Assembly (NCBI GenBank): GCA_965223405.1
Contig: CBDCWO010000006.1
Span: forward strand, 2,170,001-2,234,000
Length of the DNA: 64,000 nucleotides
DNA from: CBDCWO01 sp965223405
Lineage (GTDB): Bacteria > Bacteroidota > Bacteroidia > Chitinophagales > Saprospiraceae
Direction: 5' to 3'
Part shown: positions 36,936 to 46,365 of the stretch, piece after piece
How positions within the stretch are numbered: the first letter of the stretch is position 1
Layout: each line of letters opens with the position of its first letter
Translations under genes and position numbers: made by a program
Notes under the pieces: model-generated
The model's input: the letters and a program-made list of their open reading frames with translations, nothing else
Told to the model about the DNA's origin: nothing
Databases searched by the model: none

Positions 36936-39923
36936 ATGTTAAAGAATCATTCCAGGTGGAAATTGCAATGGATTTTTCAAATCCCAATGCTATGTTTCAC
37001 TTTGTTTTCTTTTGCTCAACAGACCTATACCATTCAGGGTATGGTTTCTGCTAAAGGTGGAGAGCCATTGATAGGCGCTACCGTTGAATTGAGTGCTTTA
37101 CAATCTGGTACAACTACGGATATCGATGGAACCTATTCTTTTGATGTCACGACGGAGGCCGGATCATACCAGCTAAAATTCAGTTATGTGGGTTTTGAAA
37201 CCGTAGAGAGAACAATAGATCTGGGATCCAACCAGACGGTAACCCAAGATGTACAGTTAGGTGCGGACATTCTTCGTCTTACTGAAGTCGTCGTTACCGG
37301 TACGGGAGGTCTTACAGAAAAAAGGCAGTTAGGAAATAGTATTGCCACGATGCAAAATGCAGAAATATCCGGTGCGGGATCAGTTGATGTTACCGGTGCA
37401 CTTACTGGAAAGATGGCCGGTATACAAGTCACCCAGAATTCTGGGGATCCTGCCGGTGGAGTCAGTGTACGTCTGCGAAGTGCCAGTACGGTTAACGGTA
37501 GTTCAGACCCTTTGTATATTATAGATGGTGTGATCGTGAATAATCGATCCACCAACGTATTGAATATTACCAGTGTGGTTCAAAACAGACTTTCTGATGT
37601 AAACCCCCAGGATATTGAGAGAATAGAAGTGATTAAAGGAGGTGCCGCAGCGGCCATATATGGTTCCAGAGCAAGTAATGGTGTTGTACAAATATTTACT
37701 AAAAAAGGAGTATCCGGAAAGCCCAAACTTACATTTTCTACCAGTATAAATTTCAACTCTCTGCGTAAAAAACGGGAATTTAATGAAGCGCCGTTAGACT
37801 GGGTCTCCTCCGATATTAGTGATCTCAGTACGAAAAGTGCTACTCGTTACGATTATCAGGACATGGTGTTTGAGAACAGTATGGGTACGGATAATTATCT
37901 TTCCATTTCGGGAGGTAAAGACAATACGCGCTATTTTTCATCTTTGTCCTATCTCAATAATGAAGGCATTATGAAAAGTACGGATTACAACCGGATTGCC
38001 GGACGAATTCGTATCGATCAAATTCTCAATAAATGGGCTTCCTTTTCCGTAGGCACCTATGTAGCAAGATCACACAGTAATGATCTTCCCAATGGGGGTT
38101 ATGGTTTTGGAGTATTACAAACGATTTTATTCACTAACAACAGGGTAAATCCAGCCAAGGACGAAAACGGCAATTATCCCACTATGACCTTTTATCCTAA
38201 TATCCTGGAGTATATAGAAACATTCGATTATCAACAATTCAATAACCGGTCGATTAGTGATTTCCAATTAAAGTTAAATCCGGCTCCCGGATTGAGTATT
38301 AACTATAATGTCGGATTTGACAATTCCAATTCCAGAGGTGCAAGTTATGTCCCCATTGGGACAACAACGGCCACTAATGGGCGTGCCAGGACATCAAGCA
38401 TAGCGACGATTCAGTTAAACAATGATATCAACGCTGCCTATCGTAAAGATTTGACCGGTCAGATCTCATCTACCACGGCAGCCGGCTATACTCTGCAATA
38501 CGATAAAAATACCATTAGCACTATTTCCGGTTCTACCTTGGCATTAGGCGTAAAAACTACGGATGGGGCAGGAACCATAGCTACAGATGAATTTAGATCT
38601 GAAAAGTCCATTTGGGGTGGGTATGTTCAGCAAACTTTTGGATTTCAAAATAAACTATTTCTTACAGGCGCTCTGCGTATTGATGGTTCATCTGTTTTTG
38701 GAAAGGATCAAAGAAACCAACTATATCCCAAAATTAGCGGCTCTTATATTCTATCGGACGAAGCGTTCTGGAGTAATAGTTTAGGTAACGTATTTAATAG
38801 TTTTAAAATTCGCGCTGCTTGGGGACAAGCTGGAAATCTGACGGCCATTGGTCCTTTTGATGTATTATCCAATTATAGTGGGGTAAGTCTGGGCGGTGTT
38901 TCCGGACTGATATCCCCTTCAACCATCGGTAATCCGGATCTGAAGCCTGAACGTCAGACAGAAGTCGAAGTTGGACTAGATATGACCTTATTGAATGACC
39001 GGGTAGGGATAGAACTTACCTATTATTCTCAAGATATCGAAGACCTGTTATTGGAACGGTCACTTTCGCCTTCTACCGGAGCTTCTTCCCGAATCGAGAA
39101 TATCGGAACTATGACCAATGTGGGATTTGAAGCACTTGTTTCAGCAACTCCTGTACAGTCAAATGACTTTAATTGGAATATAACCGCGACGTTTTCCACC
39201 AACAAAAATGAAGTTAATGGAGTAGAAGGTGAAGAAATTGGTATCGGGAATTTCGGTTTTGCAAAAGCCAGAAACGGAGAGCCATTGGGTATCTTCCGTC
39301 AGGGATACTATGCCAGAAATGCCGATGGAAGTTTATTATTAACACCGGCCGGTTTGCCTCAGAGAGAAAAAGGATCTTATGATGAAAATGGGAATCCGGT
39401 TCCAGCCCGGGATGGAGATGGTCAGCCTTCCGGAACTTCTCTAGTGAAGAAGATCGGTGATCCGAATCCAGATTTTCTGGCTTCGTTAATCAATGAAATT
39501 ACCTTTAAGAATTGGTCCTTTAGATTTCAGCTTGATGCGGTACAAGGATTCGATATCCTAAGTTGGGATACCAGAATGTTTTACCGGTTTGGTGGAGGTA
39601 AACAAGAAGAAGCTGAATTACGAGGTGATGAAGTAAGAGGTACAGGAAGATCAAAGTTTGGCATTGCTGAATCCTATATCGAGGATGGTTCGTTCATTAA
39701 ATTAAGGGAGTTATCGCTCTCCTATTTATTGAAGAAGCCAGTACAAGGATTAAACGACATTCGCTTTACTTTATCTGGCCGGAATCTATTTTCTATTGAC
39801 GATTTCTCCAGCTGGGATCCTGAGGTTAATATGGATGCCCAAAGTAATGGTTCACGAGGAGGAGTAATGGGTTTAATACCTATTCCAAGAACGATTAAAA
39901 TATCAGCAACAGCCAATTTTTAA
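36936..39923 (+). CDS. SusC/RagA-type TonB-linked outer-membrane transporter
   Basis: The 995-residue protein has a signal peptide (ending near FSFAQQ), a carboxypeptidase-like regulatory domain (IQGMVSAKGGEPLIGATVEL), the TonB-box-like stretch LTEVVVTGTGG and a plug with GSSDPLYIIDGVIVN and IEVIKGGAAAAIYGSRASNG. A barrel ending KISATANF completes it. SusC proteins form the pore closed by a SusD lid and import oligosaccharides or peptides. The SusD partner follows after 22 bases. No glycoside hydrolase is adjacent, so the substrate is unknown. Confidence 0.94.
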   Translation: MLKNHSRWKLQWIFQIPMLCFTLFSFAQQTYTIQGMVSAKGGEPLIGATVELSALQSGTTTDIDGTYSFDVTTEAGSYQLKFSYVGFETVERTIDLGSNQTVTQDVQLGADILRLTEVVVTGTGGLTEKRQLGNSIATMQNAEISGAGSVDVTGALTGKMAGIQVTQNSGDPAGGVSVRLRSASTVNGSSDPLYIIDGVIVNNRSTNVLNITSVVQNRLSDVNPQDIERIEVIKGGAAAAIYGSRASNGVVQIFTKKGVSGKPKLTFSTSINFNSLRKKREFNEAPLDWVSSDISDLSTKSATRYDYQDMVFENSMGTDNYLSISGGKDNTRYFSSLSYLNNEGIMKSTDYNRIAGRIRIDQILNKWASFSVGTYVARSHSNDLPNGGYGFGVLQTILFTNNRVNPAKDENGNYPTMTFYPNILEYIETFDYQQFNNRSISDFQLKLNPAPGLSINYNVGFDNSNSRGASYVPIGTTTATNGRARTSSIATIQLNNDINAAYRKDLTGQISSTTAAGYTLQYDKNTISTISGSTLALGVKTTDGAGTIATDEFRSEKSIWGGYVQQTFGFQNKLFLTGALRIDGSSVFGKDQRNQLYPKISGSYILSDEAFWSNSLGNVFNSFKIRAAWGQAGNLTAIGPFDVLSNYSGVSLGGVSGLISPSTIGNPDLKPERQTEVEVGLDMTLLNDRVGIELTYYSQDIEDLLLERSLSPSTGASSRIENIGTMTNVGFEALVSATPVQSNDFNWNITATFSTNKNEVNGVEGEEIGIGNFGFAKARNGEPLGIFRQGYYARNADGSLLLTPAGLPQREKGSYDENGNPVPARDGDGQPSGTSLVKKIGDPNPDFLASLINEITFKNWSFRFQLDAVQGFDILSWDTRMFYRFGGGKQEEAELRGDEVRGTGRSKFGIAESYIEDGSFIKLRELSLSYLLKKPVQGLNDIRFTLSGRNLFSIDDFSSWDPEVNMDAQSNGSRGGVMGLIPIPRTIKISATANF

Positions 39924-39945
39924 TTCATCTACAAAGCAAATAATA

Positions 39946-41286
39946 ATGAAAAATAGAATATATATCAAACTGGCTGCATTCACTATGATTTTCAGCCTGT
40001 TTACTATTTCTTGTGATAGTGATTTTCCCAATCCGAATAATCCAACAGAAGAAATCATATTAGGTACTAAAGATGGATTATTTGCATTAAGTGTCGGAAT
40101 TAATCAATATTATTCAACAACCGTATTGCGTCAGGTAATAGAAGCACCCGGTATTACTACCAGGGAACTTGGTGTGACCAATACATTTCTCAACATTAAT
40201 GATTTAGCCAGAGGAGGTGCGGCTTTGGAGGGAATAAGTGGTGGTATTACCAATCCCTGGGTAGTATTGCTTAGAGCGAAAGGAATGTCAGAATCATTAA
40301 TCGCCAACGTAGATAACGTGGATCTTTCAACAACCACACGTAATAGTTTACTTGCTTTTGGTAATTTCTACAAAGCGATGTGTCTGGGGAACCTGATTCA
40401 AATGTACGAACAAGTTCCGATCAACAACTCTTCTGATGGAGCCGCCACCTTTAGTGATCGAGCCACGGTCTTGGCCGAATGCATTCGATTATTGAGCGAA
40501 GGTAGAGATGCGATTTCTTCCGGCGTATCTGATGAGTTCCAATCCAGGGTATTGGGAGAGGACCGAAACATGAAAAATAGCATTAATGCTTTCCTTTCAC
40601 GTTATCAGTTAATGGCAGGTAACTATTCTGGTTCGATTAGCAGTGCCGATGCGGTCTTGAATTCAGGAGATGCTCCATCTTTGTTTAAATATGACGCCAA
40701 CAATGTGAATCCGATCTGGAATCGTACGGTAGCTTCGGCTGATCTAAATCCACAAACCAATTTTGGTTTATTGGAACCCTACCTTCCGGAGGAAGGAGAT
40801 GGCCGGATTGATTTTTATCTCGGAGCTGATGCGGGTTCTGCGCTACCAGATGCCGGTGGGCAACCACTAAGCGAAATGTTAGGTTTTTTTGCTACTTCGA
40901 CCTCATCGATTCCCATTTATCTTCACGGTGAATTGTTACTGAATAAGGCAGAAGCCTATGCACGACAAAACGACCTGGATAACGCGGTAATTGAATTGAA
41001 TAAAGTGCGTATGAAAACCGATGATCCCTTGGATTTAAATGCCAATTTACCAGCTTGGAATGGAGATGCGTCCAGTCAGAATGAAGTCCTGGAAGAAATC
41101 TACAAAAACCGGGCAATTGAAATGTTTCTAACCGGTACGCGATTAGAACACAGCCGGCGGTTTCACCCGGATTTTCCAGTTCCTCAGGCATCAAATACGA
41201 CCAATGAACGCAACCGGAATTATTATCCCTATCCTACTTTGGAAAGAGAGAACAACCCAAATACTCCACCCGATCCGAGTATTTAA
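39946..41286 (+). CDS. SusD/RagB-type surface lipoprotein
   Basis: The 446-residue lipoprotein has a lipobox cysteine at the end of the signal (FTISCDS). Helical TPR-like SusD elements include LLAFGNFYKAMCLGNLIQMYEQVPI and, near the C-terminus, LLNKAEAYARQNDLDNAVIELNKVR followed by EIYKNRAIEMFLTGTRLEHSRRF, both hallmarks of the family. It binds the substrate and caps the SusC pore at the cell surface. It depends on Lgt processing. It sits directly after its SusC partner. Confidence 0.93.
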   Translation: MKNRIYIKLAAFTMIFSLFTISCDSDFPNPNNPTEEIILGTKDGLFALSVGINQYYSTTVLRQVIEAPGITTRELGVTNTFLNINDLARGGAALEGISGGITNPWVVLLRAKGMSESLIANVDNVDLSTTTRNSLLAFGNFYKAMCLGNLIQMYEQVPINNSSDGAATFSDRATVLAECIRLLSEGRDAISSGVSDEFQSRVLGEDRNMKNSINAFLSRYQLMAGNYSGSISSADAVLNSGDAPSLFKYDANNVNPIWNRTVASADLNPQTNFGLLEPYLPEEGDGRIDFYLGADAGSALPDAGGQPLSEMLGFFATSTSSIPIYLHGELLLNKAEAYARQNDLDNAVIELNKVRMKTDDPLDLNANLPAWNGDASSQNEVLEEIYKNRAIEMFLTGTRLEHSRRFHPDFPVPQASNTTNERNRNYYPYPTLERENNPNTPPDPSI

Positions 41287-41300
41287 TTTGGCATTACTTT

Positions 41301-41360
41301 AAGTGAATAAAAAAATCCAAGGAGAGTATGAATTTACTCCTTGGATTTTTTTATTCACTT
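41301..41360. terminator. Bidirectional terminator with perfect 24-base-pair stem
   Basis: The arms 41301-41324 and 41337-41360 are exactly complementary over 24 bases around a 12-base loop. Each strand contains a run of seven Ts after the GC-richer top of the stem (ATCCAAGGAG paired with CTCCTTGGAT). It lies between convergent susD and the epimerase gene and should stop both. Confidence 0.93.
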
Positions 41361-41396
41361 TGATGAGTCTTGTATTTTATACTCCTATTCCAAAGG

Positions 41397-42293
41397 CTAG
41401 GAAAACTTAAAGTTTTTCAGATAAGTCGCTCCAGCGGCAGCACTTGTCAAAGGTGTCGAGTTGTCATATCGCTCCTGTTCCAGGAGATAGTATTTCATAC
41501 CATTTTCTTTAGCAGCTTTCAATACTTTTGGAAAGTCTATCATCCCGGTTCCCAAATCACAGGATGCATGTGTATCTTTTTCAGAAGCATCTTTCAAGCG
41601 ATCTTTGACGTGACACAAGCGAAAACGGTTTGGATATTTATTCAGATATTCCACTGGATCAGCACCTCCGGTAACTACCCAATAAATATCCATTTCGTGA
41701 TCGACTAAATCCGGATCGGTATTATCCATCATAAAATCGTGGGGGATCATACCCATAAAAGGCTTAAACGAATATGCATGGTTATGATAAGCAAAGCGGA
41801 TTCCACTTTTTTTACATATCTCACCACATGAGTTGAAAAGGTTGGTTACATCTCCCCATGCTTTGACACTTTTTTGAGGTCCGATTGAAGGACAAATCAG
41901 GTATTTCATGCCAATTTCTGCAGCCTGCTCCACTTTCTGCTCAAAATTCTCTCGGATATTACAATGGCTGGCTACCATTTCAATACCTAAATCGTCCAGA
42001 TATTTTTTAAAATCCTTATGCCCCATATTCCAAAACATGCCTTGAGGTCCCTCATACCCTTCAATCTGATGAAATCCCATATCAGCTACCTGCTTGAGAA
42101 TACCTTTGGGATCCTTAGGAAGATCGGCCCGTAATGTATAAAGTTGGATCCCAAATCGTTCTAAACGGTTCGAAGACATGGCATTGGATCCCATATTTTG
42201 ACCGGTACTTTTGCAGGCTATCGAAGGCACAATTAAAGTCCCTGTAGTGAAAGCTCCGGCTAGTTGTAGAAATTCTCTTCGATTTTTTTTCAT
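41397..42293 (-). CDS. Tat-exported sugar phosphate isomerase/epimerase-like TIM-barrel protein
   Basis: The 298-residue protein begins MKKNRREFLQLAGAF, a twin-arginine signal, and has a Cys in SIACKS that could be a lipidation site. The mature part is a xylose-isomerase-like barrel: RFGIQLYTLRADLPKDP, MGFHQIEGYEGP, RFAYHNHAYSF (metal-site His), DHEMDIYWVV (Asp/Glu) and KDTHASCDLGTGMIDFPKV, ending YYLLEQERYDN. It may process the sugar taken up by the neighbouring SusC/SusD system, although it is convergent to it. The substrate is unknown. Confidence 0.87.
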   Translation of the reverse strand: MKKNRREFLQLAGAFTTGTLIVPSIACKSTGQNMGSNAMSSNRLERFGIQLYTLRADLPKDPKGILKQVADMGFHQIEGYEGPQGMFWNMGHKDFKKYLDDLGIEMVASHCNIRENFEQKVEQAAEIGMKYLICPSIGPQKSVKAWGDVTNLFNSCGEICKKSGIRFAYHNHAYSFKPFMGMIPHDFMMDNTDPDLVDHEMDIYWVVTGGADPVEYLNKYPNRFRLCHVKDRLKDASEKDTHASCDLGTGMIDFPKVLKAAKENGMKYYLLEQERYDNSTPLTSAAAGATYLKNFKFS

Positions 42294-42452
42294 GACCTAT
42301 ATTTTTCAGAATTGAATGTATTAAATAATCCACGATTCTTTGAAAAATTGTTCCGGAATGTTTTAAAATTTGCACTTCGCAAGGGTCGGGATAGGTTTTC
42401 AACTGAATAGAGTAACGTTGGGTGCCCCATCCGGGAGCGAATAGTGCCTTAA

Positions 42453-44354
42453 TCAAAAGTCTAATTGAAATGTCTTCTGCCTAAGACTTACAATTCCAAA
42501 TATCATTATCGATAACGATAAAACCATCAAGGCCCATTGAGAAAGTGTGGGTATGGGTATCGCACATATACATAAGGGAATAGCCGTGTCAGGAATCATA
42601 AAGGCTGCACCTCCATTCAAACTAATCATTACAACCGGACTGGTTCCGGATGGTCTATAAAACTGCAATTTATATTCGCCAGCTGGATTCTCTATAAAAA
42701 GGGTTTGATCGGCAATCGGATTCCCATTTTGATCGAGAAAATTGGTTGAACCTGCTGCAACAAACCGGATCGTTAAACCTGCAGAACCACTAATAATCAG
42801 GGTGTCTTCTATCAAAACGATGTCCCCCAGTTGGGTATTTAAGGGGTTTCCACATTGACATGGATCCCTAAAAGTGAGGGTGTTATGTGTAGTGAAATTC
42901 ATCAAACAACTCGGATCAATTGTGGTCGTGGTAATTATTACACTGTCACAGCCAAATCTATTAGTAATTGTTTGTTGGGTAACTCCTACCTGACCAGGAT
43001 CACATGTTACAGCAGCTATATTGGTAGTATCAGAGGGTAACAAGGTAGTCGTGGTTATAACCACACTATCACAACCAAAAATATTAGTCAATGTTTGTTG
43101 CGTAACACCTACCTGACCAGGATCACACGTCGTAGCAGCTATATTGGTGGTATCGGAAGGTAACAAGGTAGTCGTGGTTATAACCACACTATCACAACCA
43201 AAAATATTGGTCAATGTTTGTTGGGTAACTCCTACCTGACCAGGGTCACACGTCGTAGCAGCTATATTGGTGGTATCAGAGGGTAACAAGGTAGTCGTGG
43301 TTATAACCACACTGTCACAACCAAAAATATTGGTCAGTGTTTGTTGGGTAACTCCTACCTGACCAGGGTCACACGTCGTAGCAGCTATATTGGTAGTATC
43401 AGAGGGTAACAAGGTAGTCGTGGTTATAACCACACTGTCACAACCAAAAATATTGGTCAGTGTTTGTTGGGTAACTCCTACCTGACCAGGGTCACACGTC
43501 GTAGCAGCTATATTGGTAGTATCATTTACACAGCTAGATAAATTGCTAAATGGTGTAAGGTTAATGGTAAAATTTACAGTTGAATTGGTATATTTTGATG
43601 GATCTTGCAAATCGGTATAGGTCACCTGAGCCGCTCTATTTCCGGTAAATTCAAAACCAACCAGTCCAGCTATCATACCATCGGCCAGTCCATCCAATAT
43701 CAGAGTATTTACACCGCAAGGTACATCCCCAGAGGGATCATTGGCGGGTAAAACAGTAGCACTCACGAATGTCCCACCTGTTCGAAAATCCCAATAACAC
43801 AGACTGTGGATTGTGGTAATACCATCTGTAGGGTTCGTATTGGTATCCTCATACGCCGCTATTTCATCCTGGGTAGTACTGAGATTAAATGCACCACTGG
43901 TGCCTACATGTGTAGCCATGCCACAAACCGAGCCACCGGAAGAACAAGCGGTACTAAAAGTGTTGGCAGTGGCGGTTTCCGTAATTGAAATAACCTCCCC
44001 AGCGGGAACGACAACTGAAGATTCCCAATAGATGACAAATTCTAATACATCCAAATAGTCACACATCCCGGAGGCATACTCATTGTCTGTAAAATATATC
44101 CTGGTATTGGCAGGGATAGCCTCCAATGCCACAAAAGAAAACTCATCACCACCACCATTACCTCCTGAAGCATCTACGCCAATAATCGCTACTTTTTGAC
44201 CCAATGAAATTGAAGTAAAAGCAAGCACCATCATAGCCACCAAAGACCATTTTTTCAAATTAAGTTGTGGATCGCATTGGTGAAATACACTTTTCACATG
44301 ACCAAAACCTACTTGGACTTCGCGGTTACTTGATTCTCTCGAATTTGAGTTCAT
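42453..44354 (-). CDS. Secreted IPTL-CTERM protein with five 41-residue repeats
   Basis: The 633-residue protein has a long 35-residue lead before the signal helix (WSLVAMMVLAFTSISLG). An N-terminal beta domain (VAIIGVDASGGNGGGDEFSF, AIPANTRIYFTDNEY) follows, like lamin-tail-type extracellular domains. Then come five tandem repeats, each with TTNIAATTCDPGQVGVTQQ and FGCDSV; four are identical and the last has drifted. The C-terminus has the IPTL-CTERM signal: IPTLSQWALMVLSL, a transmembrane stretch and a short basic tail (SLRQK). Such tails are sorting signals linked to exosortase-like processing, not T9SS. Each repeat's two Cys may form a disulfide. Confidence 0.82.
   Translation of the reverse strand: MNSNSRESSNREVQVGFGHVKSVFHQCDPQLNLKKWSLVAMMVLAFTSISLGQKVAIIGVDASGGNGGGDEFSFVALEAIPANTRIYFTDNEYASGMCDYLDVLEFVIYWESSVVVPAGEVISITETATANTFSTACSSGGSVCGMATHVGTSGAFNLSTTQDEIAAYEDTNTNPTDGITTIHSLCYWDFRTGGTFVSATVLPANDPSGDVPCGVNTLILDGLADGMIAGLVGFEFTGNRAAQVTYTDLQDPSKYTNSTVNFTINLTPFSNLSSCVNDTTNIAATTCDPGQVGVTQQTLTNIFGCDSVVITTTTLLPSDTTNIAATTCDPGQVGVTQQTLTNIFGCDSVVITTTTLLPSDTTNIAATTCDPGQVGVTQQTLTNIFGCDSVVITTTTLLPSDTTNIAATTCDPGQVGVTQQTLTNIFGCDSVVITTTTLLPSDTTNIAAVTCDPGQVGVTQQTITNRFGCDSVIITTTTIDPSCLMNFTTHNTLTFRDPCQCGNPLNTQLGDIVLIEDTLIISGSAGLTIRFVAAGSTNFLDQNGNPIADQTLFIENPAGEYKLQFYRPSGTSPVVMISLNGGAAFMIPDTAIPLCICAIPIPTLSQWALMVLSLSIMIFGIVSLRQKTFQLDF
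42909..43523 (-). repeat. Five tandem 123-base coding repeats
   Basis: Units run 43401-43523, 43278-43400, 43155-43277, 43032-43154 and 42909-43031. Units 1-4 encode the same 41 residues and differ only at scattered synonymous sites. Unit 5 carries several substitutions. The pattern suggests recent amplification from the N-terminal side. Confidence 0.95.
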
Positions 44355-44543
44355 GGTACATAGCTTTTTGAGGTAGATGAATTATCTATTCACCTAGTCT
44401 TTTTATTTAGGTGTTTTCAAAGATAACAATCGTAATCAAAATTTCACATCAACAACAATTTCAAATATAATCTTAAAAATTGCGCTTTTGAAATATTTAT
44501 TGGTTCTTTGAATAGTAATGGAATCGTTTAAATAGTAGTTTGC

Positions 44544-44951
44544 ATGCGAAACAAAGTATTGATCTTAGTTCTAATACTTTTTCTGGGTTTATTGGTTTCG
44601 ATCATTACCATAACACGCAAATCCAATAACGGCTCTCTGGCAGATCTCATTCAAGTGGAAGGTGCAAAGACCGAAATTCCTTTTGATAAGTCAAAATGGA
44701 AGGTAAAAAAAGGTTGGGGCTACGCTTATCGAAATGAAATGCTGAGCGACTTAATGAATGACCCTGAGGTGAGAAAATTGAAAGGAAATGAATTGCTTGA
44801 TCTACTGGGAGCACCAGACCGAAGAAATGGTGAGTACCTCTACTATTTAATTGAGCAGAAACGAGCAGTCATTTTACCTTTACATACTAAAACACTAGTA
44901 ATCAAATTGGATCTGGACAGTACCACACAATGGATGAAAATTCATGAATAA
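44544..44951 (+). CDS. Membrane-anchored small protein of unknown function
   Basis: The 135-residue protein has one N-terminal transmembrane helix (VLILVLILFLGLLVSIITI) and a soluble domain of about 105 residues. The segment MNDPEVRKLKGNELLDLLGAPDRRNGEYLYYL resembles the BamE/SmpA-type fold pattern (helix pair, LLG-x-P, then paired strands), but similarity is weak. There is no lipobox. It stands alone between divergent or convergent minus-strand genes. Codon use and the folded-domain pattern support a real gene. Confidence 0.65.
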   Translation: MRNKVLILVLILFLGLLVSIITITRKSNNGSLADLIQVEGAKTEIPFDKSKWKVKKGWGYAYRNEMLSDLMNDPEVRKLKGNELLDLLGAPDRRNGEYLYYLIEQKRAVILPLHTKTLVIKLDLDSTTQWMKIHE

Positions 44952-45158
44952 CCTTCCTTACAGATTCTAATCGATGAATTCTATAGTTCACTAAACAAAG
45001 CGATCTGCATTCCAATCTGAGGTCGAATTATTGATGCGAAATACCTATCTGTGCTCCGACCCTGAAAACTCTGAAGCAAGGATCTGCACAAGATTTTAAT
45101 AAGAAAGGAATCGGTAGGAATTTCAGCAATAAGACTTTTTCTGAGATGTCTTTATTAC

Positions 45159-46298
45159 TCACTTGGATAATTTCTTAAAAATCAATCCTCCGATTTGATA
45201 ATTATCTCTTTTGTCAGCTTCCAGTTGCAGATAATATTTAGAGCCGTCTACTGTTTGAACCTCAAAAATCAATACATTATTCTTAGCTTTGACTATGGAG
45301 GTGATTCTGGGCTCAGTCAATGCTTCTGCCATAGCTTGCACAAAACTTTGTAAATCAAAAGATTCCCGGAATTCCTTATAAAAAACGGTTTCCATAAATT
45401 GTGACGTGATGCGATTTTGATCAAGAGCATCCATTAATAATTCAGCCTGGATTCCAATTTCACTATTTGGAAATCCCCATTTGTTCTTTTGTAAATTGGG
45501 CGGGATTGGTTTTTGTTCAATGGAACTTCCAGATGTAACTTTTTCGATCCAATCCACATAACTAGAAACTCTGGTATAATATTCAACTACTCCATATCTC
45601 CCTTCTTTAAGTCCTAACTTATTGTTAATTTGATTCGAACTTACTCCTAAAATAAATGTTTTCAGACCTTTTTTTAAAAGAGCTGGTCCACCACTATCTC
45701 CAGGTCCACTTATGCCTTCGAATTTTGTGACATTCACCTCATTGGGTGCATCAAATCTGAACATGATCCAATGGGAGCTAACACTATCAATTTTATTTGT
45801 TCCCCATCTCAATTTTCCATCATTGGCAATGGGTCCGGCAAGACCGGTTCCTGACATTCCTCTACCTATAATTAATATCTTCTGGTTTAGTTCGTTTTTC
45901 TTTTTATTCATTCTCACAGGCTTAAACCCTTTTAGACGTTTGTCAAGCCGGATAAGAGCAATATCGTGTTCAAATCCATTAAACTCCGGATGCACAACAA
46001 TCTGCTCTATTGTATATTTTGTTCCACGAATATCCATAGACTGTGGGCTGAATACAGAAGTTAGGCCATGAGCAGCTGTCAAAATCCATTCTTCCTTGAT
46101 TAAACTACCCTCCAATTCAACAATCCCGGTAGCATCCTTCAATCTTAACGGAATTAGAAATTTATATCGGTTTTGTTTTACAATTCGATCACCCACATCA
46201 TGTCTAACAATAATAAATGAAAGCATAAGCACTCCAAACATGATTCCTATCACTACTTTATTAAGCCACTGATTTAAAAACCAATTAATTCGTTTCAT
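45159..46298 (-). CDS. Membrane-anchored trypsin-like serine protease
   Basis: The 379-residue protein has an N-terminal signal or anchor helix (about 13-30). The chymotrypsin-fold catalytic triad is complete: His77 in WILTAAHG, Asp112 in EHDIALIRLD and Ser202 in GPGDSGGPAL. The domain ends near SSYVDWIEKV, the typical C-terminal helix of S1 proteases. Another 120 residues follow (from about 265) forming a DUF3887-like alpha/beta domain ending IGGLIFKKLSK. S1 proteases with a helper domain are uncommon in this phylum. Export is to the periplasm; no inhibitor is adjacent. Confidence 0.88.
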   Translation of the reverse strand: MKRINWFLNQWLNKVVIGIMFGVLMLSFIIVRHDVGDRIVKQNRYKFLIPLRLKDATGIVELEGSLIKEEWILTAAHGLTSVFSPQSMDIRGTKYTIEQIVVHPEFNGFEHDIALIRLDKRLKGFKPVRMNKKKNELNQKILIIGRGMSGTGLAGPIANDGKLRWGTNKIDSVSSHWIMFRFDAPNEVNVTKFEGISGPGDSGGPALLKKGLKTFILGVSSNQINNKLGLKEGRYGVVEYYTRVSSYVDWIEKVTSGSSIEQKPIPPNLQKNKWGFPNSEIGIQAELLMDALDQNRITSQFMETVFYKEFRESFDLQSFVQAMAEALTEPRITSIVKAKNNVLIFEVQTVDGSKYYLQLEADKRDNYQIGGLIFKKLSK

Positions 46299-46365
46299 AT
46301 TAGAATATTTGTTCCTGAAATCTCTGGATTTTATTGAAGTAGTTCAAAATATTCATGAAGTGCTA

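Noticed and set aside
42909..43523. Regular repeats considered as a CRISPR array
   Set aside because: Units are 123 bases, adjacent without spacers, and encode an in-frame protein repeat.
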